A stretch of 64,000 nt of DNA from Mesocentrotus franciscanus (taxonomy: Eukaryota > Echinodermata > Echinoidea > Camarodonta > Strongylocentrotidae): NCBI GenBank assembly GCA_037976565.1, contig CP137667.1, positions 35,321,366-35,385,365 on the forward strand. The letters are read 5' to 3'. Every line of letters begins with the position of its first letter. The first letter of the stretch is position 1. Shown one piece after another: positions 35,155-46,353 of this stretch. A program made the position numbers and the translations under genes. The notes below the pieces were generated by a model. That model did not search any database and had not been told where the DNA came from. It was given only the letters and a program-made list of their open reading frames with translations.

Positions 35155-35410
35155 GGTTAAATAAACAATATTTTCCTGTCCTTAAGGGCTTTTTTTCAAT
35201 TTGATCTTGGCAAAGTAGGATGTGGGATTTCCTCAGTATCTCTTCTGTATTTCATTGTGATTTACCAGATTGAATCACTCACCTCTCCTCTTCCATGTTT
35301 ATGGGTTAAATAGAAAATATTTTCCTGTTCTCAAGGGCTTGTTTTTAATTTAATCTCGGCAAAGTAGGATGTGGGATTTCCTCAGTGTTTCTTCTGTATT
35401 TCATGTCATA
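35155..35410. repeat. Local tandem duplication (about 145-bp unit)
   Basis: The segment containing GCAAAGTAGGATGTGGGATT occurs at about 35212 and again at about 35359 with the same flanks (AATATTTTCCTGT..CAAGGGCTT). A shorter third trace begins near 35461. Confidence 0.7.
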
Positions 35411-35487
35411 TCACAAACACACACTTCTCCCATGTGTCGTTTTCGTTTGTACGAATGTTACATGGATTAAATATTTGTTAGTATCAA

Positions 35488-35894
35488 GGGCCGGTATTCA
35501 ATTCGATACTTTGTTTAAGAAAAACTTTTACTTAGCATTTGGCTTAGCTAAGTAAATTTCTTTACTCGTATTCAGATCACATTTCAGCAATTTACTTTCG
35601 CAAGCCAACTTTATGGCAAAATGCTTACTGATGAGTATTGTAACATCAAACTCATGCATCGCATTAAATGTGCACAATATAATTGTGTGCAGCTTATGAT
35701 GACTGCGTATGAAAACCATAAGCCTGCCAATCGATGATTTCGAAATAATTGGCCTAAGTTTGCTAGGGAGCTGTCTTAAATTTAGGGTAAAATACTTAGC
35801 CAGAATACCGAAGTTTGCTAAGTATGTTATCTAAGCTGAGAACTGAGTAAAATTCTCCTATTTCTGACTTAAGTATTGAATTGAATACTGGTCC
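35488..35894. mobile_element. MITE with GGGCCGGTATTCAATTC ends
   Basis: Inverted termini GGCCGGTATTCAATTC (35489) and GAATTGAATACTGGTCC (35878-35894). The interior has TTAGCTAAGTAAATTT and related self-complementary words. No coding capacity. Confidence 0.6.
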
Positions 35895-36016
35895 AAAAAT
35901 TTGTCAATTAAATTTTAGAAATGTGACAGAGGCCTAATAAGGCCTTACCAAAACCATTCATGTGCTGTTATCATTGTTCATGTTCAACCGATTCCGCTTT
36001 ACTTCTCTTACTGCAG

Positions 36017-36216
36017 ATGCATCCAGTAAATTAGCTCCTGGAGCAACCAAACTTTTGACCGGATCGGATGCTGGTATCGCCGCGGCAACAGACTCCACTC
36101 GGAATGATGCCTCCAGAAGCCAGATGGTCGAGGGAGCAGAAGGAGATGCAGAGATTAAACCAGAGGCTACCTATGTACTGAAGAGGAAGTGGGACGAGTT
36201 TGATGACGTCGAACAG
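36017..36216 (+). CDS. TTC3: TTC3-like gene, exon 6
   Basis: Acceptor TTCTCTTACTGCAG and donor GTACGA; 200 nt, phase 1 in, phase 0 out. It encodes DASSKLAPGATKLLTG, a Ser/Asp/Ala-rich stretch, then GDAEIKPEATYVLKRKWDEF and DDVEQ. The last part (YVLKRKWDEFDDVEQ) looks structured and is conserved enough to recognise in a decayed copy at 55544-55569, 19 kb downstream. No domain assigned. Confidence 0.65.
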
Positions 36217-36534
36217 GTACGACTGAAAAGGGGAACAAATCATCATTCAACTTTAGTCAGAATACATAAAATTACCCTCAAAAGCTATATGAAACTGAAA
36301 TGATTAAAGAGCGTATACATACACAATTTAATTTATAGGTGAAATGGGAGAGATGAAAACAGGCTATTAACAGGTTTAAGAAGAATGAGAATGATGATGT
36401 TTATCAGGTAGAACCACCAAATTAAATAAAAAATGACCAATTACCAAAGGGTTTCACTATATATTGTTTGAAGATATTGGATCATCCCTCAAAAGCTATA
36501 TGAGACATTTAAATGGTGAAGGATGAAAGCTGGT

Positions 36535-36983
36535 ACAGTCAAACCTGTCTTAGCAACCACCTGTCCATAACAAAAATCCCCCCCCCCAAATCCCCCCATG
36601 AGATTTCATGTAGTTAAGAACCTGTTCACAACGACCACCTGCCTAATGCGACTAGCAGCCACTCACTTTGCTTGCGCAAGCCACCGAACATGTCCACACA
36701 ACGACCCCCAGGTCCAGCCGTGTAGCAACCACCAACAGCAGCGCTTGAGCAATTTTGTTCACTCGCTCTGCTGTATACATACGCTTACTACACAGCTCGG
36801 CGACCGCTCGCACACCGGCAGCCGTTAAATTCAATTCAATTCAATTCAGTTTATTTGTTTCCAACAAAACATTACAAAATCAATTTTAAACATTTACAAC
36901 AATTTGAGAATACATATTGGAAACAGAGGAGTCCGCTAAAAAGCAATGCTTGTACAATTAAGTGTGGACACCTCAAATTATAC
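36535..36983 (+). mobile_element. Left part of a pogo/mariner-like element (CAGTCAAACCTG end) fused to a retroposon tail
   Basis: TA precedes CAGTCAAACCTGTC at 36535, the same end as in the complete element 59425-60681. Sequence around AACGACCACCTGCC and CACACAACGACCCCC follows. At 36829 an (AATTC)n microsatellite starts the minus-strand tail of an L2/CR1-type retroposon, running to 36983. The whole 36609-36983 block recurs at 41462-41833. Confidence 0.55.
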
Positions 36984-37559
36984 TTAACACTTTGGAGACG
37001 ACGGGCTTCTACAGAAGCCGAGCGAGTTGTTAAGTCTGTGACGACGGGCTTCCATCCGAGATATATCCCTAATATGTTGACAAAGTTTCCAGCTTATTAT
37101 TAGCTATTATGTGCTAAAGTTCTTTGAAGTATTATTTAGATATATTCATTCATCTCATCTATTAAAAAATAAATAAAGTTACGTAGAAAAAAATCGAGAA
37201 ACTCGACTCTACCCAATTCAACATCATCATTTCAACTTTACCCAAATTAGTGTTCGGATCAAAAAAGGCCCTCGAAATACCCGTACAGCTGGAGGCGGAC
37301 GCGTGTAGCGTCCGTTCTATATTCTTGCCAGGATTCTTGCTCAAACATAGCGCATGCGCAGATCATTTGGAAATCTGGCCCAGCTATACAGCTAAGTTAC
37401 ATAAGAGGAACAATAGACGTGGCCGAGGGTAAAGGTCGTTGTCATGGTTATAAACTCCAACAATAGAAGAGCGGAAATAAGGTATTAGGGTATAGATTTA
37501 TTCACAATGATCCTTGTATACTGTACAAGTGTACATGTATATAGGGTTCAGATAACCTT

Positions 37560-37577
37560 TTTTTTGGGGGGGGGGGG
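37560..37577. repeat. T/G homopolymer tract
   Basis: Runs of T8 and G13 side by side within the 4.4 kb element. Confidence 0.6.
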
Positions 37578-37679
37578 TGGTCTTGTTGTTTTGCCGTTGT
37601 CGTTACTGTTTTCAAAGAATGTTTACGGAATCATTTCCGAAGTACTCCCAAACAAAAAATTGTTATTACAAAAATAACG

Positions 37680-37839
37680 TAGAACCAGATTTTACCCTAT
37701 TTGAAATAATAATTCAAAGATATAACAATCATGCAAGATAAAAGAATGAGCAAAAAGATGTGATGATGCAAAATGTCACAAACAAACAGATGACTATGAG
37801 AAATTATTGTTTCTCTCTCTTTTGCTCTCTCTGTATGTA

Positions 37840-37876
<37 letters not shown>

Positions 37877-38875
37877 CGTTTTCTCAGCACCATTTTCCAT
37901 CTTCATCTCTGGTACTGTTTTCCGTTCCGCTATTTGCTTTTATTCCAAAAGTATTCGTTTCAATCTTGAGATAAATTATTATACCGTAACCTCGATATGG
38001 AGAAGAAAAACATGGAACGAGCGCCTTATGATATCGAAATAAGAAGAATATTACTGTACAATGATTATAAAAAGTAAAATTGTTGAGTGTAAATCATGAT
38101 TTTAAAAAAAAGAAACTGAAGAGGAATCCAGAGCAGGTGGGGTTGATCGGAGAGACAAATAGCGTAATAATAAATAACAATACGTCCAACTTTCTCTCAT
38201 AGTGTTTTCTGTTCCGCGATTTTTTGATGAGATCGCGTTTTGACTTACTCCTAAATAAAAATAGCTGATCATAATTATAACGTAGAACCAAATTTGACCC
38301 TATCTGAAATATTCATTACAATATATAACAATCATGGAAAGATAAAGGAATAATAAAAATGTGACTTAGTAAAATGTCACAGACGAAAAGATGACATGAG
38401 AAATGATTGTTTCTCTCTCTGTATGTCTTTCTCTATATCTCTTGCTCGCTTTCTCAGCGCCATTTTCCATCTTCATCTTTGGTACTGTTTTCCATCCAAA
38501 AGTATTCCTTTCGATCTTGAGATACATTATTATACCATAACCTCGATATGGAGAAGGAAAACACAGAACGAGCGCCTTATGATTTTGATATGAGAAGAAT
38601 ATACTGTACAATAATTATAAAAAGTAAAACTTTTAAATGTAAATCTGTGTTGCATCAAAATGATATGAAAAAAAATGTTTATTATGCTATGATATTCACG
38701 TAACTTATATACGTCGGACATTATACTTTAGCGAAAAGATATAAACAAACAAAAAAGAAAGTAACTTTCAAAAAAAAAATCAGAGCTGGGGGGGGTGATC
38801 GGAGATTCGGAGAGACAAATATCATAATAATAAATACAGTACAGACTACGTCCAACTTTCTATCCCTCCCGCCCC

Positions 38876-38908
<33 letters not shown>

Positions 38909-39215
38909 CCATTGTCTGTATGTATGTCTGTCTTTCTCTCTCTGTCTTTCTGTCAATGTCGTTTTCCATCTTCATCTTTCATGTTGTTTTCTATTCCGAC
39001 ATTTGCTAGTATGCCGGCATCATTCCTACCTTGAGACAAATTATTATAACATATCCCTGATAATGTACACAAAATTATACCTCATATGATAGGGAACAAA
39101 AATAGAGAACGAGCGACTGATAATGTCGAAATGAGAAGAATACTACTGTACAAAAATTATAGAAAGTAAAAGTTTTGATTTTTAATGTAAATCTTTGTTG
39201 CGTCAAAATAAAATG
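37680..39215. repeat. Three degenerate tandem units of about 0.5-0.6 kb with CT-rich centres
   Basis: Shared landmarks recur in order: CATTTTCCATCTTCATCT (37889, 38460, 38955 region), TTGAGATA.ATTATTATA, GAACGAGCGCCTTATGA or variant (38018, 38568, 39109), and GTACAA.ATTATA.AAAGTAAAA. Each unit has a (CT)n stretch. The third unit is the most diverged. Confidence 0.7.
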
Positions 39216-41360
39216 ATACGTTCATTTATGTTATTGACAGAAATAATATACATCGGACATTATACTTTAGCACAAAAGGGTTATCTAGAAGAAGGTGGAC
39301 AACATTATAAGAGAAAGAATAAAACTTTCTCTTTTATTTATAAACAAATAAATAGCATAAATACCCTACCAAAACCGAAGAAATCTTGAAGAGGGAGACA
39401 AGAAAAAATAAGTATGAAAAGGATACAACAAATTACAAAAAAAGAAGAAGATAGGATTCTAGAGCGGTAGATGATAAGGGAAACGTAATAGTTTGTAAAT
39501 ATTGGCAAATTTTGACAATTATAGTTTGTAAGTATTGACAAAGTATATACAACCAAAATGACACAGAAATATTTGAAAGTATTTTAGACCTATATAGAAT
39601 ATCCGAAAAGAGTAATGTCTTAGGCCCCCTACAGCTAAGTTACGTTAGAGGAACAATGAACGTGGCCAAGGGTAAAGTGCGTTGTCATGGTTGTAAACTC
39701 CAACAATAGAAGAACGGATGTAAGGCATTAGGGTGCGTGCCGTCATAAGCTTCTACAGGGCGAGCGGATTACGCTGCTCCCAATGAGGTACTAGCAGTAT
39801 CAGTATTCTGTGTATGGAAAGGTCTCAGTGAAAGTCAATATCTGTGGGACAGACATCGCGGAGCTGTATAGGCTGCTGTACGAATTTCATGTGAGAGAAA
39901 ACTTGACATGCTTATGAAAAAGTACAATTATAATGAATAATATGAAAGTACAAAAACAGGAGCAATGGAAAATGATATTATATACTTTGGAAATACCCTC
40001 AAATCCACTAGTTTAGAGAATTAGTGGCAGGGAAAGGCAATTTTAGGCTTGTAAAGACGTCATACACCTGCCTATTATGGGAACCTGGTATACCAGGTTC
40101 CCAGAAGGAACGGGTTAACAAAGTTTTATTGACACGATAGGTTGAACGAGAACACAGATGGAGATGAAGACAAATAAATTGAATTCTCTAGTTGTTTGCA
40201 CTTCTCTCTTTATTGTTTCTTTATTGTTTCGTAACATATAATGAATTACTATATTTTCAATATCATTTATTTTCGAATAAATAAAAGACTACCAAGACTA
40301 CGGCGATTAACTCCTTATTAGCCACACCCTTTCAAAAAAACACAACAACGCGATATGCAGAAATAAAACACACTGAAGCACAATTCCAATTTCACGAAAT
40401 TCCTGACGTATTCAGAGAGGGAGGGGGGAGGAGGGAGACAGAGAGAGAGACAGACAGACAGAGACAGAGAGAGATAGATAAATAGATAGAAAGAGAGAGA
40501 GAGATGACTGTGATGAATTAAGATTTTGTTCTAATCTCTGTCATCATTTAGCTCTTTCCATTACAAACAAAACAAATCAAATATGCGTACAAAAATTCAA
40601 TAAATATTTTATTGATACAGCAACCTCATATCAAAATAGGGTTCTAAGAGATGTAGGCCTATAGATAGAAAAAAAAATAAACAAAATTAAGCGGGAGGCA
40701 AAAACTAAAACAAAATGAATATTTCAAATTATGAGAAACGAAGTCGAAAGCATTCAAAGTAAATATTATTTTTGTTTTTGAGAATAAAACAATGTTCATC
40801 TCAAAATTCATTTCCCATATAGTCCTATATTTGATTTGCACATTTAAAAGAAAGGGCATTTATAGTGTAGATCATGGCATAATGTTGGTCAGAATATAGT
40901 TACAAAATGTGTCGAAAACCCATGTAAAATGAAGGCTTAGGCCTATTATTTATGGCTCGGTTGATAATCGGCCGAGCTTTAGCAGACGACAATCATTGAC
41001 AATGGGGAAATGAATGGAGGTATCGACCGATCTGCGCGTGCGGAGGTGCTTACGCAATTTGTATTGTGATTGTATTGAAAAGGAAAGACGTGAAGCTTCA
41101 GCAAAATAAGACGGAAATTTCCCTCAAAAATAGCAGACCTTATTTTTCGTATTGATGAACAAAACTTATATTTTTATAAAGAAAAAAGTCTGATCTTTCA
41201 TTTTTACATTTACTAAAAATCACGAAAATGACTGAATGAGGCGCAATGAGCAATGGAAGTAGAAAGCACCGCCAAATTTTCCATTACTGGCGATGTAACT
41301 GAAATCGCTCCATCACAGGGGAAACAAGCGCGGTGCACGGGCTCGCTCTCAAAGGGTTAA

Positions 41361-41833
41361 GAATAATGATTAATTAAATTAACAAGTTCGTAACTACAAA
41401 AGGATATAAATACACAATTTAATTTATAGGTGAAATGGGAGAGATTAAAAGAGGCTTAAGAAGTTAAGAACCTGTACACAACGACCACCTGCCTAACGCG
41501 ACTAGTGGCCACTCATTTTGCTTGCGCAAGCCACCAAACATGTCCACACAACGACCCCCAGGTCCAGCCGTGTAGCAACCACCAACAGCAGCGCTTGAGC
41601 AATTTTGTTCACTCGCTCTGCTGTATACATACGGTCACTACACAGCTCGGCGACCGCTCGCACAGCGGCAGCCGCTAAATTCAATTCAATTCAATTCAAT
41701 TTATTTGTTTCCAACAAAATATTACAAAATCAATTTTAAACATTTACAACAATTTGAGAATACATATTGGAAACAGAGGGGTCCGCTAAAAAGCAATGCT
41801 TGTACAATTAAGTGTGGACACCTCAAATTATAC
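41361..41833. repeat. Duplicate of the 36.3-36.98 kb host segment
   Basis: After GAATAATGATTAATTAAATT the sequence follows 36318-36350 (ACACAATTTAATTTATAGGTG) and 36609-36983 closely, including AACGACCACCTGCCTAA, CGCGACTAG, the CTCGGCGACCGCTCGCAC word and the (AATTC)n retroposon tail. It ends at the same ...ATTATAC|TTAA. Confidence 0.8.
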
Positions 41834-42195
41834 TTAAAGGCCAGGTTCATTGAAATTTGGAAAAAAGGCAAATCACACCTCTACAGATTGCTGAGAACAT
41901 TAACAAAATGACTAAAGTACTTTTAAAGCCCTCACTATTGTGAGGAATAAATTAATTGCAATTTTGATACCCTTTCCAAAACCTGCACTCACAAAGTGAA
42001 ATGACGGCGTTATATTTACATGCGATAAAATGACGTCACATTATGAACAACCTACAATCACACATTCGGGACAATGTTGGATACCCATTGCAATTTTTAG
42101 ATATGGGTTAACGTTGTTTGTATATTTACAGCCAGTTGTGATATTTCCTTTATTTTAGGCACTTTGAATGAGATACACTGAATAAATAATACTTT

Positions 42196-43355
42196 TGGAT
42201 CGCTTGATAAGAAAGACGAAGTCAGCCAGAATATCCCGCTTGGAATCGGATAAGACCGAAGTCTAATTTTATTCAATCTGAAAGAACAAATTGATGAATT
42301 CATAAATATATAAGTCACCTTGACTCATTCATATCAGTTTCAAGTATAAACGTAACCTCTATAACAGAAAATGCAAATCTGCCCGAATATCTGTTTTCTC
42401 GTGAATAATTAATCACTTATTTAGATATAAATATAACTACTAAATGACCAAAAAATGGCATCTTATATCTTTCATAATATTTCTGCAAATATCCCTCTTC
42501 AACATGTTCAGGTTTTATGAATGACAACACAAGGTCAAATAATTCCTATTGACCTTCAAACAAATGTGACATACTTTCAAGTCACTAATATTCATATTAA
42601 ACCCATATAGAAATCTCTTTAAATGACTTCATCATTTGTCATAAAATAGCTTTTCCAGAATACAACAGATATCATAAATTCGAACCCCTTTTCTAAGTTC
42701 ATGAGCAATTTAAGAGCCGATAAGCCCACAATAACCTCCGGGTGTGTGTACACAGTACACAGTACACACAACCTCCGTATGCGATACCAAAAGCTAGTCT
42801 TAATTCAGACCATTAATTGAAAGTCTATCAATACGGCCATAAATAAACCAACAAATCAGCTTTATCTTGTAATTTGTAAATATCCGAATTATACAATTAA
42901 CCCTGAAAGTAATGCCCTTGAAAATTGATATACTACTTATTCTTTAGCACTACTTCAAATACATGTCAAACATATACATTTTATCAAATGGTTTGCAGAC
43001 AAGACTATCTGCTTTACACGTGTACACTTTCATTCTCCATTTCGTTTAGAACAAATAATAAAACATCCATTATTTTCACATCTGCATAAATCATTCTGAT
43101 ATTACATTCACACCAAGCTGTACTCACTTCTTGGCAGGATATACTGTGGAAATAGTCATCGACTGTCCCCATAATGAGGTAATCTAGCACACAAAAATTA
43201 GGTGAACATCGCAAGATGTCGCCTCTTGAAATCCCATACATAGTGCTCTGCTGGTCTTTACATAAATTAGCACATACGTATACATCGACACTGAATTACG
43301 TAATGGTATCTTCAAATTAAAGAACATAATGAAAATAAGTTTCTTCAACGAAACA
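42196..43355 (-). repeat. BEL 3' LTR
   Basis: 1160 bp, TG...CA in either orientation. Minus strand starts TGTTTCGTTGAAGAAAC directly after the polypurine tract. Matches 48838-49997 except for T-run and A-run length (about 42575 and 43194) and two base changes (about 42978 and 43070). Confidence 0.9.
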
Positions 43356-43368
43356 TCCTCCCCCGCCT
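43356..43368 (-). promoter_or_regulatory. Polypurine tract of the BEL element
   Basis: Minus strand AGGCGGGGGAGGA abuts the 3' LTR, where it would prime plus-strand DNA synthesis. It fixes the LTR border at 43355. Confidence 0.75.
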
Positions 43369-43629
43369 ATGAGGCCTTGCCTCAATGCATAAATCAATAT
43401 ATCGATATATGTATCAAAATGCCAGAAGATAATAAAAATTACAGGCATAAACTTCTGTAACAACAATCTGAAAAAGCAAGCACAATAAATGTCATTGTTG
43501 CAAAAATCACTGGTAAACTGTTTTCAAAAGTCAAATTCAATATGCTGAAGAAAATTTAAACTCTTAATTCATGCATCTATCGTATGAAACTTCACCTTCA
43601 TTTCAAAAGAAATTTCCATCATTTATGCT

Positions 43630-44420
43630 TTAAAGTTTACAATGTTTCAAACTTAAAGTTCTGTGTAACCTAATCTTCGTAACCCTCTGCGGGTAGATTA
43701 CAGCAATCTTCGTGATCGGACGACGGTACTCAGAGTTCATAGTCTTTACTTTCACGTTCCGTACTTTACCGTCATCACCCGGAAACACCTCGATTATGCG
43801 AGCGATTGTCCACTTACTACGTACAGAGTTCGCGTCCGCGAACATAACGATATCATCAACGCGTACATTACGTCGATTCACATTCCATTTTCTTCTAGGA
43901 GCTAACAGTGGCAATACATCCCGTGTCCAGCGTTGCCAGAATGAATCTACGATGCGCTGAACCAGTTCCACTCTGTGCCTTGGATTCCGTGTTTCCAAGA
44001 ATGGACCTTGCGCTACGTTCCCTGATGCTCGTCCTAGAAGCATGTCGTTCGGTGAAATATAACTGCCATCATCTGGATCAGTTGAAAGTCTGCCGATTGG
44101 TCTTTGGTTAACCAAATTCGCCACCTCCGCTAGACAAGTGTAAAGTTCAAAAGGCGACAACACTTGTTCACCAATCGCCTTCTTCAATGCATGCTTGCAG
44201 CTTTTAACTAAGGACTCTGCACATCCGTTTTGATGGGGTGCCCCTGGGGTTACAAACTTCCATGTGGTGCCTTTCTCCGCACAAAAGTCCTTCAGCTCTT
44301 CGTCTGACAGTCCTTCGGTCATCTTTCTCAGCTCGCGTTGTGTACCAACAAACTGAGTGCCATTGTCGCTCAATATCATAGACGGCTGTCCTCTGATGGC
44401 GAAAAACGTCGCAGTACCTG
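43630..44420 (-). pseudogene. BEL integrase core (second half) and C-terminal domain
   Basis: The frame reads LSDNGTQFVG (second catalytic Asp), then GAPHQNGCAESLVKSCK (the catalytic Glu region) and a C-terminal segment with FWQRWTRDVLPLL and VDDIVMFADAN, the DUF5641-type domain usual at the end of BEL/Pao integrases. It ends near 43630, just before the tract leading to the LTR. A shift near 44400 separates it from the first half of the core. Confidence 0.85.
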
Positions 44421-44663
44421 CATGAATTCCATTGTACTGCAATCTACTGCCAGCTCGAGATGAACGGCCCTTGTGTTCAAGCAGGTAAAGATGACTCCGT
44501 AATGCTTCGATGTCTTGTTGCGTCCCACTCGCACCGTCAGTGGCCCGAAGTAATCGCATGAAGTAAAATGGAACGGCGGTGTGTTCGGGCTAACCTCTCC
44601 TTCGGCAGCTCTGCCATTTCTTGAGTCTCCGTCTTGTGCAGAAACGCTCTGCACCTCGTACAT
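44376..44663 (-). pseudogene. BEL integrase core (first half)
   Basis: Encodes FTSCDYFGPLTVRVG with the first catalytic Asp of the D,D-E triad, then YGVIFTCLNTRAVHLEL, typical of BEL/Pao integrases. It overlaps both neighbouring frames, showing slips near 44590 and 44400. Confidence 0.8.
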
Positions 44664-45952
44664 CTGTACTTAACCGTCTTGGCAAGTTTGTGACCCTGAA
44701 GAATCCAGTACTTCAGCCTTATCTTTGCCATGGTTGCAGCTACTCCACTATGACTCGTCTCATGAATATGACGAGTAATCAGCTTGGAAATATGATGTCC
44801 ATACGGAAGAAGGGCAGGATGCTTCTGCTCGAATGATGTCATCGCTTTATCTATCCTGCCTCCTACTCGAATGACTCTATAGTCATCAATGAAGGGACTC
44901 AAGGACTTCAGTTCTCCCTTCTTGATTCGTGATTCCATGCCCTTCTGTACATCTCTGATGATGTACCTTTCTCCCTCCTCTAGTTCTGTGGGTGTCATTC
45001 CTTTACTGGTCTCTTTCTCCTGATTTCCCCGTCTAGCCTTGAGTATCTTCACAAACTTTAACACCAATGTTGCGACTCTGACGAGTTTCCTCCAGTTGGA
45101 GAACCTCTCATACTCTATTAGGTCACAACTTCGAGACACAGCTAGAACCGTCTTCTCATGACGCCTCTCCTTCTCAACGTCAGGTAGATTCGTAAGAACC
45201 TTCACTTCCTCAGGCCAATCAGATCTTGACTGTTGTAGGAAGTCTGAACCGTATTGCCATGACCCCTTCAGTTCACTCGCCTTCAGTCCTCTTGACAAAA
45301 CATCTGCTATGTTGTCTATTCCGGAGATGTGTCGCCATTTGCTGGGGTCCGTGTTGCTCTGGATTTCTCCTACCCTTGTAGCAATGAACGTCTTGAAGTT
45401 CCTGGCCTTAGACCTTAACCATGAGAGGGCTATCATACTGTCTGTCAAGAAGATAACATCATCTATCTCCATAGTCAGCTTCTCTATTATCGTCTTGTAC
45501 AGTCTACTGGCAAGAACTGCGGCCTGAAGTTCAAGGCGGGAACCGTCAGTGGCTTCAATGGTGCTACCCGTGATTTCGCTGCCACAAATCTTGTCTTGTA
45601 ATCTCCATTCTCCGTCTCCCACCTCAGGTATGCACATGCTCGAAGGCATGCATTGATGCATCACTGAAGATACAGAGTAGCGGCTTCCCAACTGCATCCT
45701 TCGAGTCAGACATCTCTCAAAAGTTACTTCCTTTAGCTCTTCCATCTCTTGAAAGAATCTCTTCCACTCTTTTTGGCATTCCTCTGGAAGAACTGCATCC
45801 CAGTCATAGCCAGCTTCCCACAGTCTCTGTAGTCCTATCTTTGCTCTGATGACATACGGTGCTGTGTAGCCAATAGGATCAAAGATTCGAGAAACCTGGC
45901 CTAGGATGATTCTCTTGGTTAGCTTCTTATCCAAGAACTTCTCAACTCTCAC
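44537..45952 (-). pseudogene. BEL Pol: RT C-terminus, RNase H and integrase zinc motif
   Basis: Starts after a slip near 45955. Visible are RIILGQVSRIFDPIGYTAP (the conserved segment after the RT in Pao/BEL), IFLTDSMIALSWLRS (RNase H, catalytic Asp), ISGIDNIADVLSRG, and HIHETSHSG...YWIL...CTRC, the HHCC zinc motif that precedes the integrase core. 471 codons open, so most of this module is intact. Confidence 0.9.
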
Positions 45953-46353
45953 CCTGTAAGAGAACTCATCCCTTTACTGTCCCAGAAGACTCCTAGCACC
46001 TTTTCCTCTGCTAGACTCTCCATTAGAGTTTTCTCCATTTCATCTCCTCCTGCACCTTTTAGCTGTGTGCTTGAAGTCCAGCCTTTCACCTTAAACCCAC
46101 CATTAGCAAGAATCTTGTCAATGCTCTCAGTTAAAGCTTGAGCTTCCTCCCTTGTATTTGTAGATGTGCAGATATCATCCATGTATGTGTCTCTCTTCAA
46201 TACATCTGCGGCCTCTGGGGACTGAGTGCGTCCTTCTTCTGCAGTGAGCCTCAATGCTGTCTGCGCCATTGCTGAAGCCGGTTTGTCACCAAAGGTAACA
46301 ACCTGCATTACATACGTATCAGGCTTTCTATCAACTTGCAAGCCTCTCCACAA
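45949..46353 (-). pseudogene. BEL Pol: RT catalytic centre
   Basis: Contains VVTFGDKPASAMAQTAL and TYMDDICTS, the YMDD catalytic box, followed by the thumb region up to VLGVFWDSKG. It is joined to the preceding frame across a T5 run near 46353 and to the next across 45950-45975. Confidence 0.9.

Larger units (their letters stand above)
36984..41360. mobile_element. Complete 4.4 kb TTAA-flanked element (family of 1-2033)
   Basis: TTAA at 36984-36987 and 41357-41360. The left end CACTTTGGAGACGACGGGC and the reverse complement of the right end, CCCTTTGAGAGCGAGCCCG, are related inverted repeats. Positions 39250-41356 match 1-2029. Around 37393-37490 a block repeats part of 39630-39735. The 24-bp palindrome present twice in the first copy is present once here (40079-40102). 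No transposase frame; non-autonomous. Confidence 0.7.

Noticed and set aside
1..41356. The 2 kb repeat at 1-2029 and 39250-41356 as LTRs of one giant element
   Set aside because: The second copy is the right half of a TTAA-flanked element with its own ends, and host exons lie between the copies.
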